From Treponema sp. (GTDB lineage: Bacteria; Spirochaetota; Spirochaetia; Treponematales; Treponemataceae), in assembly GCA_016297405.1 (NCBI GenBank), contig JAEDGP010000084.1, positions 1 through 7,897 on the forward strand: a DNA stretch of 7,897 bases, written 5' to 3'. Both the position numbers and the translations under genes were made by a program. Positions 1 through 5,569 of the stretch are shown here, in pieces; positions within the stretch are counted from its first letter, which is position 1, and each line of letters starts with the position of its first letter. The notes beneath the pieces are model-generated. The model was not told the DNA's origin and ran no database searches. It saw only the letters and a program-made list of their open reading frames with translations.

Positions 1-62
1 CACTCATTACTTTTGGGACAGCCCCTTTTTATTTCAATTCACAACAATAAGAAAATGCAAAA

Positions 63-1319
63 TCAGCCAAAAGAAGCCTTTTTCTCAAGTTCTTCTTCCT
101 TAAAGACCTTTTTCAAAGCTTCAATTTTATCTTTAAGAGAAATAACAACATCTGCAATTTCCGGGTCAAATTTTCTACCTTTCTCGTTTTCAAAATAATC
201 CATCACCTCATTCACAGTCAAAGGCGTTTTGCTCATGCGCCAGTTCAAAAGACTATCCAGGTTTTCTGCAGCGCACATAATTCTGGCACATAGAGGAATT
301 GATTTTCCAGAAATTCCCAAGGGATATCCTTCACCGTTATACATTTCATGATGATAAAATGCCATTTGCGAAACTATATCATTGTATTCACCACCCTTCA
401 CTTTCGGCAAACCTTCAAGAATCTTTCGACCTTCAATCGTGTGAGTCTTCATAAGCTCACTCTCCTCTGGAGTAAGAGCCTCGGTTTTATGCAGAATCTC
501 AGAAGGAATATGTACTTTTCCCACATCATGTTGAATAGCAGCTTCCGCATAAAGATTTATAGTTTCATCCGTAAGAACATCTGTGTACAAACCAGCATTA
601 AAAAGTCCCCGACAAATAAGTTCGCAATATTTTGATGCATGCAAGGCATGAATGTTTGTTATTCCATCATGAGATTCCATTACTTTAAGTGAAAATGCCG
701 AAATACTTAGTCGTGCATTTTTCAATGCAATTGTTTTTGCATCAGAAATTCTTCGATCCAAAGAAACAATTATAGAAATGGAAAAAACAACAACAAAAAT
801 CAAAAAGAACTCAGAGGAAGTAATAATGAAATTCTTTAAGAAAATCATTTTAAGATTGACTTCTGCATCCAAATAAAACTCAAAAAAAAGTCGCCAGGTA
901 GAACTTATGCAGGAGACCATATAGCTGATAAGCACAGCTCCAATGGAAAAACGAACGCTATAGTACAAACAGCTCAAGAAGCAAATCAATCCCCAAAGAA
1001 GGGAAAAATCATAATCAAAATAACACTGCAAATACCCGATTATGCACATAGCAGAAATAACACCAAAGTAGCGGGCAACATTCTGCTTTTTGATCTTAAA
1101 CACCAAAAGATACTGTACAAATGAAAGTGGAAATACAATACATGCAAGAATAGTGGAAAAAAACACAGAAATTGTAAACTGATTATCAAAATACACAGAA
1201 CCTGTGTTCAATAAGATGAATAGAGGGCTTAAAATATTCATGCACACCAAAACATAGGTAAACATCTTATTTACCCTGGATTTTGGATCTACATCAACAT
1301 ATTTCAAAGGAGCCGACAT
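63..1319 (-). CDS. Membrane HD-GYP domain protein (second of a tandem pair), likely cyclic dinucleotide phosphodiesterase
   Basis: A 418-residue protein with about six hydrophobic helices (roughly residues 20-40, 50-75, 83-100, 105-120, 123-140 and 160-187), then a cytoplasmic HD-GYP domain from about residue 210 to 395. Visible motifs are H264-D265 in HDVGKVHIP, H293, the HHE triad at 323-325 and GYP at 331-333. HD-GYP proteins are metal phosphodiesterases that typically cleave c-di-GMP; activity here is inferred. Two departures from the family pattern: the usual DxxDAL motif reads ENLDSL, so its first Asp is Glu352, and the usual HxxR before the HD motif reads H224-x2-H227. Reduced or altered metal binding is possible. 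The ATG is well supported: TAAGGAGG lies 5 bases upstream and overlaps the stop codon of the preceding paralogue, with 10 bases between the genes, so the two are almost certainly cotranscribed and translationally coupled. The N-terminal membrane region has no sensor fold that I recognise. Confidence 0.9.
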   Translation of the reverse strand: MSAPLKYVDVDPKSRVNKMFTYVLVCMNILSPLFILLNTGSVYFDNQFTISVFFSTILACIVFPLSFVQYLLVFKIKKQNVARYFGVISAMCIIGYLQCYFDYDFSLLWGLICFLSCLYYSVRFSIGAVLISYMVSCISSTWRLFFEFYLDAEVNLKMIFLKNFIITSSEFFLIFVVVFSISIIVSLDRRISDAKTIALKNARLSISAFSLKVMESHDGITNIHALHASKYCELICRGLFNAGLYTDVLTDETINLYAEAAIQHDVGKVHIPSEILHKTEALTPEESELMKTHTIEGRKILEGLPKVKGGEYNDIVSQMAFYHHEMYNGEGYPLGISGKSIPLCARIMCAAENLDSLLNWRMSKTPLTVNEVMDYFENEKGRKFDPEIADVVISLKDKIEALKKVFKEEELEKKASFG

Positions 1320-1324
1320 GGGAG

Positions 1325-1332
1325 CCTCCTTA
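1325..1332 (-). promoter_or_regulatory. Strong Shine-Dalgarno site overlapping the upstream stop codon
   Basis: On the minus strand the sequence reads TAAGGAGG. Its TAA is the stop codon of the first HD-GYP gene, and AAGGAGG is a near-perfect ribosome site 5 bases before the ATG at 1319. This fixes the start of the downstream HD-GYP gene and implies coupled translation of the pair. Confidence 0.85.
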
Positions 1333-2766
1333 CTTATTTATATTCAATAAGCCACTATTGTACAACTCTTGGAATTGCTCCTGTCGAAGCTTATTTCGCC
1401 ATTCAGATTCTCTTTCCAGTTCTTTAGTCATCTGTTCATCCATAAGGAATTCCTGAGACTTCATGAAAATAACCGGCTTCAACGCAATTACAGCATCTGC
1501 AATACAAGGCTCAAACTGTTTGTTTTTCTGTTTTTCAAATTCTTCAATGGCTCTATCAATATCCCATGGCTCCTTATAAGGGCGCCAACTCAACAAAGCA
1601 TCCAAAACATCTGCTGCCGCCATAAGCCTGGCGCAAAGAGGAATTAAATTCCCCGAAAGTCCAGTAGGATAACCGCCTCCACCATATTTCTCATGATGAT
1701 AATAGGCCATCTGTTCCGCAATTTCATTAAATCGACCGCCTCGAATTTTTGGCAGAGATTCCAGCAATATCTTTCCTTCCTGCGGATGTCTTTTCATCAT
1801 TTCGAATTCAGCATCTGTAAATTTTCCAGGCTTATTTAAAATATGGTCTGGAATATGAATTTTTCCTATATCATGCAAGTTCGCTGCGGAACTATAAAGC
1901 TCAATTTCACTTTTTGTAAGGACATCAGTATAATTACCCTGTCTAACAACCTCGCGACAAATCATATCCATATACACAACAGTATGTTTGATATGATAAC
2001 CTGTAAAAACTTCATGGCTTTTAAGCATATCTGGAATAAAGCCCATTATCTGAAGTTCAGTTCGCTTCAACTGCTCATTTTTTCCATTAGCTTCCTGTAG
2101 CGCCTGATAACAACGCTTGGAAATGTAATAGGAAATCATAAACACAAATACAAACTCAATTGTAAAACCGGCAATATATGCAACAGATGTATCAAAAACA
2201 CCCCTTGCAACAATTTCCGGCATTCCTTCTTTCAGTTTATTCGTCGTCTTAAAATAAACTGATACAATCATTAAAAAATAATCAATGATACCTATCATAC
2301 ATGTAAGACGAACATTGAAATATAGACAACTTAAAAAAGTAACTAGACTATAGCCTATATAAATGCCTACATGTGCATGAGTACCCAAAAACGCAACAAT
2401 TAGTGACAGACCTATCAAACCTGTGTATTGACCCAAAGTCTGCCAACCATTACAGATTTTTTCCCTTGAATCAAAATCTACTTTGTTGACGGGTGCCAAC
2501 GAATCAAATCCAAAAGTAGCTGCATCATCAACTTTTTGATATGAATGAACACGTCTAAAACAATAAACAACAACTAATTGGATGATGGAAAATGGAATAA
2601 CAATCGCTGAAACTATCCCGGCAAACACATCGTCAATGCCAAATATTCCAACCATCGTCAGCACTACAAAAAGAGGAGGTAAAATATTTGTAGCTAAGAC
2701 AACTTTTGTTACAAGTTTATTGATACTCTCTTTATTGAACAAAAAGAAGTTTGTATCCATATCCAT
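1330..2766 (-). CDS. Membrane HD-GYP domain protein (first of a tandem pair), likely cyclic dinucleotide phosphodiesterase
   Basis: With the ATG at 2766 this is a 478-residue protein. About six hydrophobic helices occupy residues 20-215 and the HD-GYP domain lies at about 245-435. Motifs are H298-D299 in HDIGKIHIP, H327, HHE at 357-359, GYP at 365-367 and an intact DxxDAL at 386-391, so the metal-binding set looks complete, unlike in its downstream paralogue. It shares the HxxH (258 and 261) in place of the common HxxR. Compared with the paralogue it has a hydrophilic insertion of about 30 residues between helices 2 and 3 (about 74-105) and a charged, probably helical C-terminal extension after 435. 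The frame stays open to a TTG at 2781, but the ATG is preferred because the TTG falls in a predicted hairpin and no good ribosome site precedes it. The site before the ATG is also weak (TAGTGAG). It lies downstream of adk on the same strand, with a hairpin between them. Degradation of c-di-GMP or a related dinucleotide at the membrane is inferred from the family. Confidence 0.9.
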   Translation of the reverse strand: MDMDTNFFLFNKESINKLVTKVVLATNILPPLFVVLTMVGIFGIDDVFAGIVSAIVIPFSIIQLVVVYCFRRVHSYQKVDDAATFGFDSLAPVNKVDFDSREKICNGWQTLGQYTGLIGLSLIVAFLGTHAHVGIYIGYSLVTFLSCLYFNVRLTCMIGIIDYFLMIVSVYFKTTNKLKEGMPEIVARGVFDTSVAYIAGFTIEFVFVFMISYYISKRCYQALQEANGKNEQLKRTELQIMGFIPDMLKSHEVFTGYHIKHTVVYMDMICREVVRQGNYTDVLTKSEIELYSSAANLHDIGKIHIPDHILNKPGKFTDAEFEMMKRHPQEGKILLESLPKIRGGRFNEIAEQMAYYHHEKYGGGGYPTGLSGNLIPLCARLMAAADVLDALLSWRPYKEPWDIDRAIEEFEKQKNKQFEPCIADAVIALKPVIFMKSQEFLMDEQMTKELERESEWRNKLRQEQFQELYNSGLLNINK

Positions 2767-2774
2767 ACTCACTA

Positions 2775-2788
2775 CCCGCAAAAGCAGG
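2775..2788 (-). promoter_or_regulatory. Small hairpin just before the HD-GYP start codon
   Basis: On the minus strand CCTGC, TTTT, GCGGG can form a 5-bp stem (one G-U pair) with a four-base loop, ending 8 bases before the ATG at 2766. It would cover the ribosome-binding region, where no good Shine-Dalgarno sequence is visible. Its first two bases are also the last two of the larger upstream hairpin, so the two structures compete at that point. A role in translation control is inference. Confidence 0.3.
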
Positions 2789-2811
2789 TGATGACCTAAA
2801 AAGTCATCACC
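2780..2811 (-). terminator. Possible weak or leaky terminator hairpin after adk
   Basis: Eleven bases after the adk stop codon the minus strand has a perfect 9-bp stem, GGTGATGAC and GTCATCACC, around a seven-base TTTTTAG loop. It is followed by TGCTTTT, so the T run is short and offset by two bases from the stem. It could terminate part of adk transcription while letting some polymerase read into the HD-GYP pair. It could instead be an mRNA processing or stability element. I see no convincing separate promoter between it and the HD-GYP start. Confidence 0.45.
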
Positions 2812-2822
2812 ATATAATTCAA

Positions 2823-3455
2823 TTATTTTGCAGGGAATAGCTTCTTGAATTCAGAAAGCAATTCTGAAGTCTGAGTTGCTCCATCAATATCAGTAATCTG
2901 AGACTTTTTTCTGTAGAAATCAATAAGCGGTTCTGTCTGTTCGCGATAAACTTCCATTCTGTGAAGAATAGATTCCTGCTTGTCGTCTTCGCGCTGGAAA
3001 AGTTCACCACCACACTTATCACAAACACCTTCCTTTTTAGGAGGCAGTGTAATGATATTGTAATTTTCCTTACATTCCTTACAAACACGACGTGTACTCA
3101 ACCTTTTGATTACAACATCATCAGCAATCTCAAAATTTACAACAGAAACATCATTGCAAATTGAAGTAAACATTTCTGCCTGTGGAATTGTTCTTGGAAA
3201 TCCATCAAGAATAAAGCCATTCTTACAGTCGGCTTCCTCCAAACGATTTTTCACCAATTCACATGTGATGTCGTCACTAACCAATCCACCTGATTTGATG
3301 ATTGCATCAACTTTTTTTCCAAGTTCGGTCTGATTCTTGATATTCGCGCGGAAAATATCACCTGTAGAAATATGAGGGATTTTATACTCCTCCGCAACCT
3401 TAACAGCAAGAGATCCTTTTCCAGCTCCTGGTGGTCCAAGAAAAATGAAATTCAT
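2823..3455 (-). CDS. adk: Adenylate kinase (long form, zinc-type LID)
   Basis: Converts ATP plus AMP to two ADP in the cytoplasm, balancing the adenylate pool. The 210-residue length fits the long bacterial form. The P-loop GPPGAGKG is at residues 7-14, the AMP-site STGD at 30-33, the LDGFPRT motif at 83-89, and the LID closing motif with R155, D157, D158 and R166 is present. The LID carries two CxxC pairs (C125, C128, C145, C148), the pattern of zinc-binding LIDs in many bacterial adenylate kinases. After the P-loop the sequence reads GKGSLA where GKGTQA is usual, a conservative variant. The start is fixed by AGGAG 8 bases before the ATG (3464-3468 on the minus strand). It is the first gene of the leftward group and is divergent from the CarD gene. 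Confidence 0.97.
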   Translation of the reverse strand: MNFIFLGPPGAGKGSLAVKVAEEYKIPHISTGDIFRANIKNQTELGKKVDAIIKSGGLVSDDITCELVKNRLEEADCKNGFILDGFPRTIPQAEMFTSICNDVSVVNFEIADDVVIKRLSTRRVCKECKENYNIITLPPKKEGVCDKCGGELFQREDDKQESILHRMEVYREQTEPLIDFYRKKSQITDIDGATQTSELLSEFKKLFPAK

Positions 3456-3535
3456 AATTAGTACTCCTAAAACAAATAATAGTAAAACACATAGATAAAC
3501 AGTTTTTTAGTTTTTATCCACCTACGGCAATATAT

Positions 3536-3564
3536 ATAATACTCCCAAAAACATTAATCCGCAA
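3536..3564 (-). promoter_or_regulatory. Candidate adk promoter
   Basis: Reading the minus strand, TTGCGG (3559-3564) is followed after 17 bases by TATTAT (3536-3541). Transcription would begin near 3529 and give an adk leader of about 74 bases. The -10 element is fair and the -35 matches only in TTG, so this is the best candidate and not a firm call. Several other AT-rich -10-like hexamers lie nearby. Confidence 0.4.
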
Positions 3565-3617
3565 CAAATCAAATTTAAATTAATTGTTATCCATAATAAA
3601 CAACCTATACACACAAA

Positions 3618-3646
3618 TTGAATTTACATAAAATTTATGTTATACT
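3618..3646 (+). promoter_or_regulatory. Strong sigma-70-type promoter of the CarD gene, predicted leaderless
   Basis: TTGAAT (3618-3623), a 17-base spacer, then TATACT (3641-3646), preceded by TG in the extended -10 position (3638-3639). The -10 ends 7 bases before the ATG at 3654, so transcription should start at or within a base or two of the start codon. No Shine-Dalgarno sequence is present between the -10 and the ATG. Confidence 0.75.
3626..3640. promoter_or_regulatory. 15-base palindrome in the CarD promoter spacer (possible operator)
   Basis: ACATAAAATTTATGT is a perfect inverted repeat of 7 bases around one central A. It occupies 15 of the 17 bases between the -35 and -10 elements and ends exactly at the -10. 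A protein bound here would block RNA polymerase. The surrounding DNA is very AT-rich, so chance is not excluded. Confidence 0.4.
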
Positions 3647-3653
3647 AGATAGC

Positions 3654-4340
3654 ATGAGTGATACTAAATTTCAGATTGATCAAAATGTCGTATACCCAAG
3701 CCAAGGTGTAGGAAAAATCATAGAAATCTTTGAAAAGGATTTCAAAGGCAATACACTTCTTTATTATAAGATTCACATCACCGCTTCTGACATGATTGTC
3801 ATGGTTCCAGTTGAAAGAGCCGAAGAGTTGGGCATTCGCTCAATCGTTTCTGCTGAAGAAGCTCAAAAAGCTTTGGATTTGCTTTCTGACGACTTTGAAC
3901 CAATTACCTCTGATTGGAAATTGCGTTATCAGCAAAACCTTGACCTTCTGAAAAAAGGAAGCGTTTCAGATATTGCAGAAATTGTCCGCTGTCTTTACAA
4001 CCGCAGTAAAGTAAAAGAGTTACCTATTCTTGAAAGAAAGCTCTATGATTCAGCTAAAAAGCTTCTTGAAGATGAAGTTTGCTTTGCTATGGGACTTTCT
4101 GAAAAGGAAGTAGAATCCCTTATCCATACAAAACTGGAACCACTTGGAGCTGCGCCAAAAGTAAAGCACATCATTGAAGAAGATGATGACGATGACGATG
4201 ACTTGATGGATGACGTAAATACTGATGAAAAAACTCGAAAATCAAGCCGCTCTGACGAAGATGATGAAGACGATGACGACGATTCACCAGGAGACGAATC
4301 TTCCGATGATGACTTCGACAGCGATGACTTCGACGAATAA
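3654..4340 (+). CDS. CarD-family RNA polymerase-binding transcription regulator with long acidic tail
   Basis: A 228-residue protein. Residues 1-60 form the RNA polymerase-interacting (CarD/TRCF-type) domain, beginning with a typical FQIDQNVVYPSQGVGKI stretch. Residues 65-165 match the helical DNA-binding domain, including W88 in the SDWKLRY segment, the position of the Trp that wedges into the upstream edge of the bubble in mycobacterial CarD. The family stabilises open promoter complexes, especially at rRNA promoters. Residues 175-228 are extremely acidic (33 of 54 are Asp or Glu), with a small basic patch at 193-199. This tail is absent from the short mycobacterial type and recalls the acidic regions of myxobacterial CarD and of the RNA polymerase delta subunit. 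The frame is open upstream to a TTG at 3618, but that TTG is part of the -35 element, so the ATG at 3654 is chosen. It has no ribosome site and is predicted leaderless. The 3' end overlaps the start of ispDF, so the two are cotranscribed. Confidence 0.93.
   Translation: MSDTKFQIDQNVVYPSQGVGKIIEIFEKDFKGNTLLYYKIHITASDMIVMVPVERAEELGIRSIVSAEEAQKALDLLSDDFEPITSDWKLRYQQNLDLLKKGSVSDIAEIVRCLYNRSKVKELPILERKLYDSAKKLLEDEVCFAMGLSEKEVESLIHTKLEPLGAAPKVKHIIEEDDDDDDDLMDDVNTDEKTRKSSRSDEDDEDDDDDSPGDESSDDDFDSDDFDE
4177..4337 (+). repeat. Asp-codon repeat tract encoding the CarD acidic tail
   Basis: Runs of GAT/GAC/GAA codons, for example the stretch at 4182-4203, end in two tandem 15-base units starting GATGACTTCGAC (4308-4322 and 4323-4337). 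The tract is the DNA form of the acidic tail. Such low-complexity DNA is prone to length change by replication slippage, which would lengthen or shorten the tail. Confidence 0.6.
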
Positions 4341-5508
4341 AATAGCCATTATACTTGCAGCTGCAGGCTCTTCGACTAGAATGGGTCCGAGTTGCAAAAA
4401 AGAATTTCTTCCTCTTGAAAGCGGAACTGTGCTTTCTACTGCTGCAAAAGCTTTCCTGTCTTCTGGACGCTGTCAGATTATAAATGTAATCATTCCTCAG
4501 GGAATGGAAAATCAGGCAAAACAAGCCTTATTTTGTGATAACGATTTTAATCAACTACTTCAACAAACAAATGGGATTTTGATTTTTACCACAGGAGGAA
4601 AGAGCAGGCAGGAAAGCGTCTACAAGGGGCTTATAGCGCTACAGGATTACAAACCTGACATTGTTCTGATTCATGATGGCGCTCGTCCCTTCGTTACTGA
4701 AAGCATTATACAACAGACGGTAAATGCCGCAATACAATTCGGAGCGTCAGTCCCTGGAATTCAGCCTGTTGATACACAAAAACTCATAGACGAAAACGGA
4801 TTTATCAGTCAACATTTACAACGAAAGATGATGACTGCCGTTCAAACCCCACAAGGCTTCGATTACATTCGCCTTCTAAAGGCGCACAAAAAAGCACTTT
4901 TAGACAACAGAGAATACACCGATGATACTGAAATTTGGGGAAACTATGCAGGAAAAATAAAAGTAGTTGACGGCGACGTTTCTAACATTAAAATCACTTA
5001 CAAGGAAGACTATAAAAAGAATTCTCAGATGACTCAGATAAGAACAGGCTTAGGCTATGACATCCACAAATTACAGGAAGGAAGAAAGCTCATAATCGGT
5101 GGAATTGAAATTCCTTCTCAAAAAGGCGAGCTGGGACATTCAGACGGAGACGCACTGCTACACGCAATTACAGATGCATTACTTGGCGCTTCCTGCCTTG
5201 GTGATATCGGATCCTTTTTTCCTCCTGAAGAAATCAAATGGAAAGATGCTAATTCAGCAGAATTACTGAAAACTGTTTGGGAAAAAGTCAAATCTGCAGG
5301 ATATCATCTTGGTAATCTGGATTGCGTTATAAAACTCGAACAACCGAAATTTCTTCCTTTCCGTGAGCTGGTCCGTAAAAACATTGCAGCCATTCTAGGC
5401 GTAACATTAGAACAGATTTTTGTGAAGGCAAAAACTGGTGAAAAAATGGATAGCGTGGGGCAAGGAAATGCAATAGAAACATGGGTTTCTTGCCTTCTTT
5501 TTAAATAA
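4324..5508 (+). CDS. ispDF: Bifunctional IspD/IspF enzyme of the MEP isoprenoid pathway
   Basis: A fused 394-residue enzyme. The N-terminal half (about 1-230) is IspD, 2-C-methyl-D-erythritol 4-phosphate cytidylyltransferase: CTP-binding LAAAGSSTRMG at 11-21, the following KKEFLPL, the IHDGARPF signature near 116-123, QTPQGF and TDD. The C-terminal half (about 238-394) is IspF, the 2,4-cyclodiphosphate synthase: GYDIH with metal ligands D246 and H248, GHSDGD with H272, GDIGSFFP at 293-300, and the KAKTGEK segment from 368. The intermediate IspE step is not encoded here. Fusion of these non-consecutive enzymes is known in several bacterial groups. The start is uncertain. The ATG at 4324 gives a typical IspD N-terminus but has no ribosome site and overlaps carD by 17 bases, so it would rely on coupling. 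ATGs at 4306 and 4309 are alternatives, with AGGAG (4289-4293) 12 bases before 4306. The frame is open back to 4225, but that part is a shadow of the CarD tail. Confidence 0.95.
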   Translation: MTSTNKIAIILAAAGSSTRMGPSCKKEFLPLESGTVLSTAAKAFLSSGRCQIINVIIPQGMENQAKQALFCDNDFNQLLQQTNGILIFTTGGKSRQESVYKGLIALQDYKPDIVLIHDGARPFVTESIIQQTVNAAIQFGASVPGIQPVDTQKLIDENGFISQHLQRKMMTAVQTPQGFDYIRLLKAHKKALLDNREYTDDTEIWGNYAGKIKVVDGDVSNIKITYKEDYKKNSQMTQIRTGLGYDIHKLQEGRKLIIGGIEIPSQKGELGHSDGDALLHAITDALLGASCLGDIGSFFPPEEIKWKDANSAELLKTVWEKVKSAGYHLGNLDCVIKLEQPKFLPFRELVRKNIAAILGVTLEQIFVKAKTGEKMDSVGQGNAIETWVSCLLFK

Positions 5509-5520
5509 AATAAAAAAAAT

Positions 5521-5559
5521 TTGAAACCTTTTCCATTTTTTATTACTTTTAAATATAGA
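5521..5559 (+). promoter_or_regulatory. Weak candidate promoter before the small alarmone synthetase gene
   Basis: The 61 bases between ispDF and the next gene are almost all A and T. TTGAAA (5521-5526) sits 17 bases before TACTTT, and TATAGA (5554-5559) lies near the ATG with only a poor -35. Either would give a very short leader. No terminator hairpin follows ispDF, so readthrough from the carD promoter is equally plausible. Confidence 0.25.
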
Positions 5560-5569
5560 GCAAAATAGA

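Noticed and set aside
3514..3595. Two DnaA-box-like nonamers, TTATCCACC (3514-3522) and TTATCCATA (3587-3595), in AT-rich DNA
   Set aside because: Each has one mismatch to TTATCCACA, there are only two, and no dnaA, dnaN or other origin-linked gene is present. An origin is not supported; DnaA regulation of adk or carD is possible but speculative.
3618..3653. Upstream extension of the carD reading frame to a TTG
   Set aside because: The TTG is the first half of the -35 hexamer, so an mRNA from this promoter cannot contain it, and the added residues do not resemble the CarD N-terminus.
4225..4305. Extended N-terminus of the ispDF frame
   Set aside because: These 27 codons are the CarD acidic tail read in another frame (Met- and Thr-rich), and typical IspD proteins start only a few residues before the nucleotide-binding motif.
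4171..4524. Minus-strand open frame of 117 codons opposite the carD/ispDF junction
   Set aside because: It is the complement of the GAT/GAC repeat tract and of ispD, rich in His, Arg and Ser as expected from low-complexity antisense, with no sign of being a real protein.
5509..5545. Possible terminator after ispDF made of A-run and T-run arms
   Set aside because: The stem would be almost entirely A-T with a loop of about 13 bases and no GC-rich core, so it would be unstable and is better explained by AT-rich composition.
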